From NCBI RefSeq assembly GCF_014204715.1, contig NZ_JACHLY010000001.1, positions 124,001 to 188,000 of the forward strand: a stretch of DNA of 64,000 nt. The letters run 5' to 3'. How positions within the stretch are numbered: position 1 is the stretch's first letter; every line of letters begins with the position of its first letter. The notes beneath the pieces were generated by a model. It worked only from the letters and a program-made list of their open reading frames with translations. It made no database searches and was not told the origin of the DNA. Positions 35,046 to 44,219 of this stretch are shown here, in pieces. A program made the position numbers and the translations under genes. The DNA comes from Streptomonospora salina (GTDB lineage: Bacteria > Actinomycetota > Actinomycetes > Streptosporangiales > Streptosporangiaceae).

Positions 35046-36209
35046 TCATCCGGCGTCGGCGGAGCGGGCGAGGTCGCGGCCGATCACCATGCGCTGGATC
35101 TGGTTGGTTCCCTCGACGATCTGCAGCACCTTGGCCTCGCGCATGTACCGCTCGGCGGGCAGGTCGCGCGTATAGCCCGAGCCGCCCAGCACCTGAACGG
35201 CGTCGGTGGTGACGCGCATCGCGGTGTCGGTGGCCAGGAGCTTGGCCATGGCCGCCTGGGTGCCGAAGGCGAGCCCGGCGTCGCGGCGGCGGGCGGCCGC
35301 CAGGTACAGCTCGCGCGCGGCCTGCACACCGGTGGCCATGTCGGCGAGCATGAAGGAGATCCCCTGGAAGTCGCCGACGGCGCTGCCGAACTGGCGGCGG
35401 GTGCGCGAGTAGGCCACCGCCTCGTCCAGCGCGGCCTGGGCGACGCCGACCGCGCAGGCGGCGATGCCGAGACGGCCGGAGTCCAGCGCCGCCAGGGCGA
35501 CGGCCAGGCCCTGCCCCTCCTCGCCGACGCGGTGCTCGGCGGGCACCGGTGCCCGGTCGAAGCGCACGGCCGCCGTCGGCGACGAGGCCATGCCCATCTT
35601 GCGTTCGGGCGCGTCGGCCTGCACTCCGGCCGTGTCGGCGGGGACGTGGAAGCAGCTGATGCCGCGGCCGCCGGAGTCGGACTCGCCGGTACGGGCGAAC
35701 AGGGCGTAGTAGTCGGCGGCGCCGCCATGGGTGATCCAGGATTTGGCGCCGTCGACCACGTACCCGTCCTCCGCGGCGCGGGCCCGGGTGCGCATGGCGG
35801 CGGCGTCGGATCCGGACTGGGCTTCGGACAGGCAGTAGGCACCCAGCCGCTCCCCGCCGAGCATGTCCGGCAGCAGTTCGGCGCGCTGGCGCTCGGTTCC
35901 GTAGGCGGCGACGGGGAAGCAGGACAGGGTGTGCACGCTCACGCCCAGCCCCACGGCCAGCCAGCGGGCGGCCAGCTCTTCGACGACCTGCAGGTAGACC
36001 TCGTAGGGCTGGTCACCGCCGCCGTAGTCGGCCGGGTAGGGCAGGCCGAGCAGCCCGGAGGCGCCCAGCAGCGCGAAAGCGTCGCGCGGGAAGGCGCCCT
36101 GCTCCTCGTCGCGTGCGGCGCGCGGGGCCAGTTCCGTGTCGGCGATGCCGCGGGCCAGCTCCAGCAGGTCCCGGGCCTCGGATGTGGGCAGGATGCGCTC
36201 GTGGGCCAT
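35046..36209 (-). CDS. Acyl-CoA dehydrogenase
   Basis: 387 residues, the standard length. Flavin- and substrate-contact segments are intact (YCLSEAQSGSDAAAMRTRA, KSWITHGGAADYYALFARTG), and near the C-terminus the YMREAKVLQIVEGTNQIQ motif contains the glutamate that acts as catalytic base in short-chain family members. It oxidises acyl-CoA to enoyl-CoA with FAD. Single-gene unit; an unusually good inverted repeat lies 50-77 bases upstream of the ATG, so expression is likely controlled by a fatty-acid-type repressor encoded elsewhere. Confidence 0.92.
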   Translation of the reverse strand: MAHERILPTSEARDLLELARGIADTELAPRAARDEEQGAFPRDAFALLGASGLLGLPYPADYGGGDQPYEVYLQVVEELAARWLAVGLGVSVHTLSCFPVAAYGTERQRAELLPDMLGGERLGAYCLSEAQSGSDAAAMRTRARAAEDGYVVDGAKSWITHGGAADYYALFARTGESDSGGRGISCFHVPADTAGVQADAPERKMGMASSPTAAVRFDRAPVPAEHRVGEEGQGLAVALAALDSGRLGIAACAVGVAQAALDEAVAYSRTRRQFGSAVGDFQGISFMLADMATGVQAARELYLAAARRRDAGLAFGTQAAMAKLLATDTAMRVTTDAVQVLGGSGYTRDLPAERYMREAKVLQIVEGTNQIQRMVIGRDLARSADAG

Positions 36210-36258
36210 ATCTGGGCTCCCTGGAGTCGGGGCGGGGTCCCCGCCCGGAGAACTATGT

Positions 36259-36286
36259 GGACGTCCTACTTGTTACTAGGACGTCC
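36259..36286. promoter_or_regulatory. Perfect 10-bp inverted repeat operator
   Basis: GGACGTCCTA (36259-36268), 8 bases, then TAGGACGTCC (36277-36286). Each arm contains the self-complementary octamer GGACGTCC. It lies in an AT-rich patch just upstream of the acyl-CoA dehydrogenase gene and is probably an operator. Confidence 0.7.
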
Positions 36287-36446
36287 GAATATATACGGCG
36301 GCTCCGGGGCCGGGACCACCGCCCCGCCCGGTTTCCGCCCATGTCCGGGACGCTCCCCCGTCCGGGCGCAGCTCACTCGCCGGCCGGGCCGCACCCGCAT
36401 GCCGCAGTCTCCGGGGCGGGCCCGGCCGCGGACGCCCGGCGGCCCT

Positions 36447-37562
36447 TCAGCGCTCCGCCGCCGGCTCCAGCCGTGCCAGCATCCGCTCCCAGGTCCACTC
36501 CGCGCATACGCACTCGCGCCCCCGCTCCCCCATCGCCCTGGCGGTGTCGGGGTCGGACAGCAGCAGCGACAGCTTGCGGGCGACCGACCGCGCATCCGCG
36601 CCGTCGACGACGTAGCCCGTCTCGGCGTGGCGCACCCGCTCCCCCGCCGCCGCTCCGGCGACCACCGGCAGCCCGCAGGCCGCGGCCTCCAGCAGCCGCG
36701 CCCTCGAATCGGCGTTCCGGTGGTCGGAATCCGCGCGGCACGGGAGCGCGAACACGTCCGCGGCGGCATAGAGCCCCGGCAGCTCGGCCCGGGTGAACGG
36801 GCCGGCGAAGACCACCTCGTGCTCGACGCCCGCCCAGGCGGCCAGCGCGCGCAGCCGCCGCAGGTCCGGTCCCCCTCCGGCCACCAGCAGCCGCACCCCC
36901 GGGACGCGTACCCGCAGCCAGGTCATGGCCCGCACCAGGCTGTCGGCACCGCAGTCGCGCGTCAGCCGGCCCGCGCACAGAACCACCGGGCCCGCTCCGA
37001 GACCGAAGCGGCCGCGTGTCTGCGCGCCGTCCGATCCGGGTCGGAAAACGCCGGTATCCACGCCCTCGGCCAGCCGGACCAGCCGCACCGGTGTGTCGGG
37101 GTCCAGCATGCCGCGGACCCGCACCCGTGCTGCCTCGCTCGGGCAGGCCAGCACGTCGGCGCCGGAGGCGATGCCGCGCAGCACCGGCCGCGCGGCCGGG
37201 CCCCAGGCGCCGATCCCGCGAGTGGCGGCCACGACTTCGCCGCCGCTCCCGGCCCGCACGCGGGCGGCCATCAGGCCGAGCCCGGCCTCGGCCAGCAGCA
37301 CCCGGTCGCAGCCGTAGCCGCGCATCAGCGCCGCCACGCGGCGCGCGGTGCGCGGGGTCGGCAACAGGCGCGGTCCGGAGCCGCGCTCGATCGGATAGCC
37401 CTGGTGATCGTCGTAACCGCCGGTCCCCGACGCGACCGTGTGCACGACCGCACCCAGCCCGTCGTCGCCGGCCAGCCGCCGGGCCAGCCGGCTGCCGAAC
37501 GTCTCGGATCCGCCCCCGCGTCCGGGGAAGTCGTTGGTGACCAGCAGAGTGCGCGCTGCCAT
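36447..37562 (-). CDS. Glycosyltransferase family 4-like (GT-B)
   Basis: 371 residues from ATG 37562 (GGGGG upstream). N-terminal TLLVTNDFPGRGGGSETFGSRLARRL is the acceptor-domain start of GT4 enzymes; the donor domain shows VVLCAGRLTRDCGADSLVRAM and, near the end, the E-x7-E-like region DSRARLLEAAACGLPVVAG. It resembles mycobacterial mannosyltransferases such as the PimB group, so a phosphatidyl-inositol mannoside or cell-wall glycolipid role is possible but not proven. Monocistronic by spacing. Confidence 0.82.
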   Translation of the reverse strand: MAARTLLVTNDFPGRGGGSETFGSRLARRLAGDDGLGAVVHTVASGTGGYDDHQGYPIERGSGPRLLPTPRTARRVAALMRGYGCDRVLLAEAGLGLMAARVRAGSGGEVVAATRGIGAWGPAARPVLRGIASGADVLACPSEAARVRVRGMLDPDTPVRLVRLAEGVDTGVFRPGSDGAQTRGRFGLGAGPVVLCAGRLTRDCGADSLVRAMTWLRVRVPGVRLLVAGGGPDLRRLRALAAWAGVEHEVVFAGPFTRAELPGLYAAADVFALPCRADSDHRNADSRARLLEAAACGLPVVAGAAAGERVRHAETGYVVDGADARSVARKLSLLLSDPDTARAMGERGRECVCAEWTWERMLARLEPAAER

Positions 37563-37818
37563 GGCAGCCCCCGTATTCCTCGTCACGGCACCGGTGGCGG
37601 CCGTGAACATCCTCGCCTGCAGCATTGTCCGCCCGGCCGGCGGGCAATCCCCGTCCCACCCGGCCGGCGCGGCACCCCGGTATCGGCGCCCCCGCAGCGC
37701 ACATCCTCCGGTGACCGGTCCCGGCCGCCCTCGACGGCCGGCACCGCCATTGTGCCGGTCGGCGCCGCCCCCAAGCGGGCGTTCGCGCCGCCCGGCCCCC
37801 GCCGGCGGGGCCGCAGGA

Positions 37819-40665
37819 TCAGCCCACCGAGGAGTAGGCGACCACCCCGCGGCGGACGAGGTCCACGGCGCGGCGGGCGCTGCGGCGCACTCCGCTGTCC
37901 TCGGGGGCGGCGCCGGCGATCTGGCCGAGCATGTCGACCAGCTGCTTGGTGGTGCGCACGAAGTCGCCGGCGGGCATGTCGGCCTCACCGAGGATGCGGT
38001 CCAGCCGGTCGCCGCGCGCCCAGCGGTGGGTGATCCACACGAATCCCAGGTCGGGGCGGCGCAGGAACCCGACGCCGTTGTCGCGTTCGACCTCGTGCAA
38101 CTCGCCCCACAGCCGCTCCATCTCCTCCAGCACCGCGGCCGGAGGGCCGTCGGGCACCCGCGGGAACGGGTCGTCGTTCCGCCGCGACTCATAGACCAGC
38201 GAGGACGCGCACGTGGCCAGGTCCTGGGGGGCGAGGTCCTCCCACACGCCCCGGCGCAGGCACTCCGAGACCAGCAGGTCCATCTCGGAGTAGACCTTGG
38301 CCAAGCGGGCCCCCTCCTCGGTGACGGTGTCGCCGTCGAGGTACTCCAGGGTCTCCAGCACGCCGCAGACGCGGTCGAAGGTGCGGGCGATGACGTGGGA
38401 ACGCCCTTCGACGCGGCGGCGCAGCGACTCGGTGTCCTTGCGCAGCCGGAAGTAGCGCTCGGCCCAGCGGGCGTGGTCCTCGCGGTCCTGGCAGGCGTGG
38501 CACGGGTGGCGCCGCAGATCCCGGCGCAGGCGGGTGATCTCGGCGTCCTCGGGGGCCTCGCCGCCCCCGCCCTGCTTGGCCGGGTCGACTCCGCCGGTCT
38601 CTTCGAGCTTGGCGCGCAGCGCCGAGGCCAGCTCGGTGCGCGACTGCGCCGATCGGGCCGAGAAGTTCTTCGGAATGCGCAGTCGCCCGGCCGGCTCCAC
38701 CGGCACCGGGAAGTCGGCGGCGTTGACCCGCTTGACCTGCCGCTTGGAGGTCAGTACCAGAGGCGCCGGGGTGTCGCCCTTCAACCCCGGGTCCAGGACC
38801 ACGGCGAAGCCGGTGTGGCGTCCGGAGGGCACGCGGATGACGTCGCCGGAACGCAGCCGCTCCAGGCTGCGCACCGCTTCGTCGCGGCGGCGGGCGCTGC
38901 GGCCCTTGGCCGCCTGGTTCTCGCGGTCGCTGAGTTCGCGCCGCATCCCGGCGTACTCCATGAAATCGCCCAGGTGGCACTGCGCCGCTTCGGCGTATCC
39001 CTGCAGGGCCTCCTCCTGCTTGCGCAGCTGCTTGGTCAGGCCCACCACCGCGCGGTCGGCCTGGAACTGGGCGAAAGAGGCCTCCAGCATGGTGCGGCTG
39101 CGCTCGCGTCCCACCTGGCCCACGAGGTTGACCGCCATGTTGTAGGAGGGCTGGAAACTGGAGTTCAGCGGATAGGTGCGGGTGCTGGCCAGCCCCGCCA
39201 CGGCCTCGGGGTCGGTGCCGGGCTGCCACACCACGACGGCGTGGCCTTCGACGTCGATGCCGCGCCGCCCGGCGCGCCCCGTCAGCTGGGTGTACTCTCC
39301 CGCCGTGAGCGCTGCGTGGGTCTCACCGTTCCACTTGTCGAGCTTTTCGATGACCACGGTGCGCGCGGGCATGTTGATGCCCAGCGCCAGGGTCTCGGTG
39401 GCGAAGACCGCCCGGATCAGGCCGCGGGAGAACAGCGTCTCCACGACCTCCTTGAACGTCGGCAGCAGACCCGCGTGGTGGGCGGCCACGCCGTGCTCCA
39501 GGGCGCGCAGCCACTCCTCGTAACCCAGCACCGCCAGGTCGCGGGCGGGGATGTCGGAGCAGTGGCGCTCGGCGAAGGCGCGGATCTCCGCGGCCTCCTC
39601 CTCGGTGGTCAGCTCCAGCCCGGCGTATACGCACTGGCGCACGGCGTCGTCGCATCCGGCCCGGCTGAAGATGAACGCGATCGCCGGCAGCAAGCCCTCG
39701 TGGTTGAGTTCGTCGACGACCTGAACCCGGTTGGGCGGGGCGTACTTGGTCTTGGGACGGGGCGAGGTGCGCGCCCGCGACTGGGGGTGGCGCCGGCGGT
39801 GGGCCAACTGGGTGATGCGGTCCTCTTCGGTGGCCAGCCGGATCAGCCGCGGGTTGACCGCCATGCGCTCGCCGCTGACGACGATTTCGGAGGGGCGGGC
39901 GTGCGATGAGCGGTCGCGCTTGCGGGTGCGCTTTCCGCCGCCGCCCCGGGAGCCGCCCTGCTCTCCGCCGTCCTCCTCCCCGTCGAGGGGCACGAACAGG
40001 TCGTGGATGCGCTTGCCGGTCATAACGTGCTGCCACAGCGGCACCGGACGGGTCTCGTCGACGATGACCGTCGTCTCGCCGCGCACCTGCTGCAGCCATT
40101 CGCCGAACTCCTCGGCGTTGCTGACCGTGGCCGACAGCGCCACCACCCGCACCGATTCGGGCAGGTGGATGATGACCTCTTCCCACACCGCCCCGCGGAA
40201 GCGGTCGGCGAGGTAGTGGACCTCGTCCATGACCACATAGGCCAGCCCGGCCAGGGTGCGCGAGCCCGCGTAGAGCATGTTGCGCAGCACCTCGGTGGTC
40301 ATGACGACGATCGGCGCCTCGCCGTTGACCGTGTTGTCGCCGGTGAGCAGACCGACCTGCTCGGCTCCGTAGCGGCGCACCAGGTCGGTGTACTTCTGGT
40401 TGGACAGCGCCTTGATGGGCGTGGTGTAGAAGCACTTGGCGCCGTCGCGCAGCGCGAGGTGCACGGCGTATTCGCCCACGATGGTCTTGCCCGAGCCGGT
40501 GGGGGCGGCCACCAGCACTCCCTCGCCCGACTCCAGCGCCTTGCAGGCCCGGATCTGGAAACGGTCGAACTCGAATCCGTAGAGACCCTGGAAATCCTCG
40601 ATGGCGGCGCTGGATTCTGCTTGGCGCCGGCGGAAAGCGGCGTACCGGGCGGCGTGGGTACTCAT
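37819..40665 (-). CDS. helY: HelY-type DEAD/DEAH-box helicase
   Basis: 948 residues. Motif I APTGSGKT, DEVH, SAT and the C-terminal helicase motifs (QLTGRAGRRGID) are present, followed by a long C-terminal region with a DUF3516/rRNA-exosome-like domain. It is homologous to M. tuberculosis HelY and to Ski2/Mtr4 RNA helicases. Its place next to tatC is conserved in actinobacteria. The start is ATG 40665: a TAGGCT hexamer (40679-40674) lies eight bases upstream, so the mRNA may be nearly leaderless; GTG 40671 is the alternative. Confidence 0.92.
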   Translation of the reverse strand: MSTHAARYAAFRRRQAESSAAIEDFQGLYGFEFDRFQIRACKALESGEGVLVAAPTGSGKTIVGEYAVHLALRDGAKCFYTTPIKALSNQKYTDLVRRYGAEQVGLLTGDNTVNGEAPIVVMTTEVLRNMLYAGSRTLAGLAYVVMDEVHYLADRFRGAVWEEVIIHLPESVRVVALSATVSNAEEFGEWLQQVRGETTVIVDETRPVPLWQHVMTGKRIHDLFVPLDGEEDGGEQGGSRGGGGKRTRKRDRSSHARPSEIVVSGERMAVNPRLIRLATEEDRITQLAHRRRHPQSRARTSPRPKTKYAPPNRVQVVDELNHEGLLPAIAFIFSRAGCDDAVRQCVYAGLELTTEEEAAEIRAFAERHCSDIPARDLAVLGYEEWLRALEHGVAAHHAGLLPTFKEVVETLFSRGLIRAVFATETLALGINMPARTVVIEKLDKWNGETHAALTAGEYTQLTGRAGRRGIDVEGHAVVVWQPGTDPEAVAGLASTRTYPLNSSFQPSYNMAVNLVGQVGRERSRTMLEASFAQFQADRAVVGLTKQLRKQEEALQGYAEAAQCHLGDFMEYAGMRRELSDRENQAAKGRSARRRDEAVRSLERLRSGDVIRVPSGRHTGFAVVLDPGLKGDTPAPLVLTSKRQVKRVNAADFPVPVEPAGRLRIPKNFSARSAQSRTELASALRAKLEETGGVDPAKQGGGGEAPEDAEITRLRRDLRRHPCHACQDREDHARWAERYFRLRKDTESLRRRVEGRSHVIARTFDRVCGVLETLEYLDGDTVTEEGARLAKVYSEMDLLVSECLRRGVWEDLAPQDLATCASSLVYESRRNDDPFPRVPDGPPAAVLEEMERLWGELHEVERDNGVGFLRRPDLGFVWITHRWARGDRLDRILGEADMPAGDFVRTTKQLVDMLGQIAGAAPEDSGVRRSARRAVDLVRRGVVAYSSVG

Positions 40666-40747
40666 ATCCACCTAGCCTAGAACGTCGGGGCGGATGGGGA
40701 GCACGCGGCGCAGCGCGCCGCCGCGCCGGCGACGGTGCGCAGGCGGA

Positions 40748-41161
40748 TCAGCTCTGCTCACCCTCGGCCTGCGCGCCGCCCTCCTCCGCGGATGCGTCCC
40801 CGGCACGGCCGGTCTCGCGGGAGGCGGGTGCGACCACCGCACGCACCGGGACCTCGCCGCGCTGGATGGCGGCTTCCTCGGCCGTGAGGTACTCCTCGGG
40901 GATGTCGAACTCGCCGTCCTTGGCGCCCAGCACGAACGCGTCCCACTCGGCGGGGGTGAAGAACAGGGTGCCCTTCTCGGGGTGCTTGCCGTCGCGCACC
41001 GCCCGGTACCCGTCCTCGAATTCGGCGACCTCGACGACGGCCGAGGAGTTCTCGCGCGAGAGCGAAGAGCGCTTCCACACGGCGTCGGTGGTGTCGTGCC
41101 ACTTGGAGTTGCCGCGGGCCTCGGGCGGCAGGTCCCGGGAGGCGGGCGTGGCGTTGTCCAT
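40748..41161 (-). CDS. DUF397 domain-containing protein
   Basis: 137 residues. The DUF397 core is visible (WKRSSLSRENSSAVVEVAEFEDGYRAVRDGKHPEKGTLFFTPAEWDAFV), followed by an acidic Ala/Glu-rich tail. DUF397 proteins are an actinobacterial expansion, usually paired with an XRE regulator as partner or antagonist. Here no XRE gene is adjacent, and the gene sits between tatC and helY. GAGGAG upstream supports the ATG at 41161. Confidence 0.88.
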   Translation of the reverse strand: MDNATPASRDLPPEARGNSKWHDTTDAVWKRSSLSRENSSAVVEVAEFEDGYRAVRDGKHPEKGTLFFTPAEWDAFVLGAKDGEFDIPEEYLTAEEAAIQRGEVPVRAVVAPASRETGRAGDASAEEGGAQAEGEQS

Positions 41162-41222
41162 CTGACTGCTCCTCGGCGAACGTCGGATCACCCCGCTGAT
41201 CGGGGGTTCGGCGTGTCCGAGA

Positions 41223-42083
41223 CTAGCGCTTCGGATCGGGGCCGGGCACCGACTCCGCGTCATCGAGCGGAGAGATCTCGTCGTCGTCGAGCCCGGCGAG
41301 ACCGTCGCGGGCGCGGCGGCGCCGGTCGTTGACGAAGCAGAACAACTCGGCGGCCTCGAACAGCGCGATGAGCGGAAGCGCCAGCGCCAGCATCGACAGC
41401 GGCTCGGCGGGGGTGGCCACCGCCGCCAGCACGAAGATGCCGAAGAGGATGATGCGGCGCGAGCGCGCCAGCGCCTCGTGGCTGAGGACCCCCAGCAGGT
41501 TGAGCAGGGCGACCAGCAGCGGGGTCACGAAACCCAGCCCGAACACGAGCATCATCAGCATCATGTAGCTGAGGTAGTTGGTGATGGTGATCATCGCCGT
41601 CGCGCCCTCGAACGCGAAGCCGAACAGCACCGTCATCGCGAGGCTGGTGATGTAGTAGGCCAGTGTCGCGCCGCCGACGAACAGCACCGCGGCCAGCGGG
41701 ACGAAGACGTAGGTGTAGCGCTTCTCGCGGCCGTTGAGCGCCGGTGCGACGAACGCCCACAGCTGGTACAGCCAGAACGGGCAGGACACCGCCAGGCCCA
41801 CGATCAGCCACACCCGGAAGGCGACGAAGAAGGGATCGAACACGCCGGTGAAGATCAGGTCGCATTCCTGGCCGCCGCCGCGCACGTCGGCCGGAAGGGA
41901 GCAGTAGGGTTCACTGAGCCAGGCCCACACCGGGTCTTCGACCAGGTATCCCACCACGGCGCCCGCCGCGATGAACACCATCGCCTTGAGCACCCGGTTG
42001 CGCAGCTCGCGCAGGTGGTCCATGAGCGGCATGCGGCCCTCGGGGTCCCGCGACCGCCGCTGCCGTGCTCGCCCCGCCTGCAT
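41223..42083 (-). CDS. tatC: Sec-independent translocase subunit TatC
   Basis: 286 residues with six hydrophobic helices. The N-terminal cytoplasmic motif PLMDHLRELRNRVLKA, which docks twin-arginine signal peptides, and the FELIFTGVFDPFFVAFRV-like first loop are present. With TatA it exports folded proteins. The tail is acidic (DDDEISPLDDAESVPG). tatA lies 110 bp upstream in the same orientation. Confidence 0.95.
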   Translation of the reverse strand: MQAGRARQRRSRDPEGRMPLMDHLRELRNRVLKAMVFIAAGAVVGYLVEDPVWAWLSEPYCSLPADVRGGGQECDLIFTGVFDPFFVAFRVWLIVGLAVSCPFWLYQLWAFVAPALNGREKRYTYVFVPLAAVLFVGGATLAYYITSLAMTVLFGFAFEGATAMITITNYLSYMMLMMLVFGLGFVTPLLVALLNLLGVLSHEALARSRRIILFGIFVLAAVATPAEPLSMLALALPLIALFEAAELFCFVNDRRRRARDGLAGLDDDEISPLDDAESVPGPDPKR

Positions 42084-42193
42084 CGCCCGCTACGCTCCTC
42101 GTGCCCGGCCTCGTCCGTTCGCCGGCGCGCCCGTGTACGCGCCGTTCGCCGCAGCGCCCCCGCTGAAGGCGCCGTCCTCCGTCCGTCCGGATT

Positions 42194-42529
42194 CTAGCCG
42201 CTGCTGCTGCGGCGGACGGGCTCACCGTTCTCGTCGACGACCTGCCGACCGGACGGAAGCTCCGGGTAACCGCTGCGGGCGTCCTGCTGCGGCTGCTGCG
42301 GGGGCGCGTCGACGCCGGACGGCGCGCCCGCCTGGGTGCCGGCCCCGCCCTGCGTCTTCTGGTCGGACGTGTCCTCGGCCTCTTCGTCGGCCAGGCCCTT
42401 GGTCTCGGCCTTGAGGATCCGGGCACTGCGGCCCAGCGACCGCGCCAAGTCGGGAAGCCGCCGCGCACCGAACAGGATCAGCGCGATGACCACCAGAAAA
42501 GCCAACGTCTTGGGATCGAACAAACCCAT
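42194..42529 (-). CDS. tatA: Twin-arginine translocase subunit TatA
   Basis: 111 residues. A short N-terminal helix (LFDPKTLAFLVVIALILFGA), the hinge FGARRLPDLARSLG, an amphipathic helix and a polar Gln/Pro-rich tail are the TatA/E architecture. AGAGG precedes the ATG. It is the pore-forming partner of the TatC encoded just downstream; a tatB gene is not visible here. Confidence 0.94.
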   Translation of the reverse strand: MGLFDPKTLAFLVVIALILFGARRLPDLARSLGRSARILKAETKGLADEEAEDTSDQKTQGGAGTQAGAPSGVDAPPQQPQQDARSGYPELPSGRQVVDENGEPVRRSSSG

Positions 42530-42591
42530 GTCTCAACCTCTTTTCCCGGCGCCACCTGCGCCATCGATGGTACGCCCCGGCGGTGCCAGGA

Positions 42592-42783
42592 TCACGGGGC
42601 GCCCACCTTGTCGCGCCCGGTGCGGGCGCGCAGCCTGTCGTATGCCGGTTCGACCTGGTCACGGGTCCGCTCCAGCTGGTTGCGGAGCCGCCGCAGTTCG
42701 GCGAGCATCCGCAGGGCGCACGCGCCCACGCAGATCAGCCCGACGGCGGTCAGCGCGATCAGCACAGCGAACACGAACACCAC
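42592..42783 (-). CDS. Small membrane-anchored coiled-coil protein
   Basis: 63 residues: one N-terminal transmembrane helix (MVFVFAVLIALTAVGLICVG) followed by a charged helix (MLAELRRLRNQLERTRDQVE) and a basic tail. Not recognised as a named family. It is codirectional with tatA, 62 bp upstream of it, and its normal codon use suggests a real gene. Its position at the edge of the IS605-type insertion makes it the last gene of the ancestral tat segment. Confidence 0.6.
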   Translation of the reverse strand: MVFVFAVLIALTAVGLICVGACALRMLAELRRLRNQLERTRDQVEPAYDRLRARTGRDKVGAP

Positions 42784-42963
42784 TCCAGCTTACTGCCCGT
42801 CCCGCGCAATGCGGATTGCCTCGGGATGAATCCGACCGATCGGGTGTGCGAACCGCGGTCGGTCCCGTCCGGTCATCCTAGGCTCCCCGCCCGCAGGCGG
42901 AAAGGGGTCCCCACCGCCCGCTCAGCCGGCACACCCCGGGCGCCGGGCGCGCCGGGCAGAAGT

Positions 42964-43082
42964 CCGCACCCGGATCGTCTTGACTTCCGCTCCCCGGGCT
43001 AAGAGCCGGGGATTCCTACGGCGGCCGGTCGGCCGCTTCGGCGGGTTCCCGCTTCATCGCGCTGCGCCCGAACGGGTTCGGG
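42964..43082 (-). ncRNA. Omega-RNA (reRNA) of the TnpB element with guide
   Basis: On the minus strand the 3' end of tnpB runs through a hairpin (43082-43067, CCCGAA/TTCGGG) and the scaffold 43059-42980, which ends GCGGAAGTCAA. IS200/IS605 guide RNAs end their scaffold in such a TCAA, after which flanking DNA is the guide; here it would begin GACGATCCGGGTGCGG (42979-42964). The tnpB stop codon lies inside the scaffold, as in known elements. Transcription and processing are inferred. Confidence 0.65.
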
Positions 43083-44219
43083 TCTTACCTGCGCTCCACG
43101 GGCTGATGCCGCCAGTCCGGCGGCCGTGGCGACGTTGACCGCCGCGTTGACGTCCCGGTCGAGGACGGCCCCGCAGTCGCCGCACGTCCACACACGTACA
43201 TGCAAAGGCTTGGGCCCGTCCTTGACGCCGCACACCGAACACACCCGGGACGTGGGTTCGAACCGCCCGATCCTGACCAGCCTCCGGCCGTACCGCGCGG
43301 CCTTGTACTCCAGCATGCGCACGAACGCCGACCACCCCGCGTCATGCACCGACTTAGCCAGCCTGGTGCGGGCGAGCCCGTTCACCGCCAGGGTCTCCAC
43401 GGCCACCGCTTGGTTCTCGCGGATCAGCCGGGTGGAGAGCCGGTGGTGGAAATCGCGCCGTGCGTCGGCGACCCGGGCGTGAGCGCGGGCGACCTTCACC
43501 CTGGCCTTGTCCCGGTTGGCCGACCCCTTCTGTGTGCGGGACAGGCGGCGCTGTTCCCGCTTGAGCTTCTTCTCGGCCCGGCGCAGGAACCGGGGCGAGT
43601 CGACCTTCGTGCCGTCCGACAGCACCGCGAAGTGCCCCAACCCGAGGTCGATGCCGACCTCGCCGGTGGTCTCGGGCAGCGTCTCGTCCCGGCCGGTCTC
43701 GACGACGAAGCTCGCGAAGTACCGTCCGGCGGCGTCCTTGACCACGGTGACCGACGACGGCACCGACGGTAGCGCGCGGGACCACGTCACGCGCACGTTC
43801 CCGATCTTGGGTAGCGACAGGTCGCCGCCGGTCGTGATCCTCCAGCGGGCGTTGGCAGTGAACCGGACGGTCTGACGCCGGTCTTTGCGGGACTTGAACC
43901 GGGGTGCGCCCATGCGCGGGCGCTTGCCCGTGAGGCCGTCGAAGAAGGTGCGGTAGGCGGCGTCCAGATCCCTCAGCGCCTGCTGCAGGACCACGGCGGA
44001 CACGTCGCCCAACCATGCGCGCTCGGGGGTCGCCTTCGCTCGGGTGATCAGCTTCTTGGACAGGTCCCCGGTCGTCGGGAACGCGTCGCCGCCGGTGCGG
44101 GCGGTCTCCCGCGCCCGCAGCGCGTCGTTGTAGACCACGCGGGCGCAGCCGAACGCCTGCGCCAACGCTTGGCGCTGGGGGCCGTTGGGGTACAGGCGGA
44201 ACCGGTACCGGAGCTGCAT
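42999..44219 (-). CDS. tnpB: TnpB RNA-guided nuclease (IS605 OrfB family)
   Basis: 406 residues from ATG 44219. The RuvC triad is complete: Asp191 in GIDLGLGHFAV, Glu275 in AVAVETLAVNGL and Asp356 in DRDVNAAVN. The zinc finger cysteines are 327, 330, 346 and 349 (CSVCG and CGDCG). N-terminal REC/WED segments (LRYRFRLYPNGPQRQALAQAFGCARVVYND) are normal. The triad spacing is nearly that of ISDra2 TnpB (191, 278, 361, from memory). TnpB cuts DNA next to a short TAM guided by the RNA from the element's right end. No disruption is seen. Confidence 0.93.
   Translation of the reverse strand: MQLRYRFRLYPNGPQRQALAQAFGCARVVYNDALRARETARTGGDAFPTTGDLSKKLITRAKATPERAWLGDVSAVVLQQALRDLDAAYRTFFDGLTGKRPRMGAPRFKSRKDRRQTVRFTANARWRITTGGDLSLPKIGNVRVTWSRALPSVPSSVTVVKDAAGRYFASFVVETGRDETLPETTGEVGIDLGLGHFAVLSDGTKVDSPRFLRRAEKKLKREQRRLSRTQKGSANRDKARVKVARAHARVADARRDFHHRLSTRLIRENQAVAVETLAVNGLARTRLAKSVHDAGWSAFVRMLEYKAARYGRRLVRIGRFEPTSRVCSVCGVKDGPKPLHVRVWTCGDCGAVLDRDVNAAVNVATAAGLAASARGAQVRPEPVRAQRDEAGTRRSGRPAAVGIPGS

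Noticed and set aside
38189-39229. Open frame inside helY on the same strand
   Set aside because: A shifted frame of the helicase with Arg/Pro-rich composition; the helicase frame is intact throughout, so it is not a frameshift.
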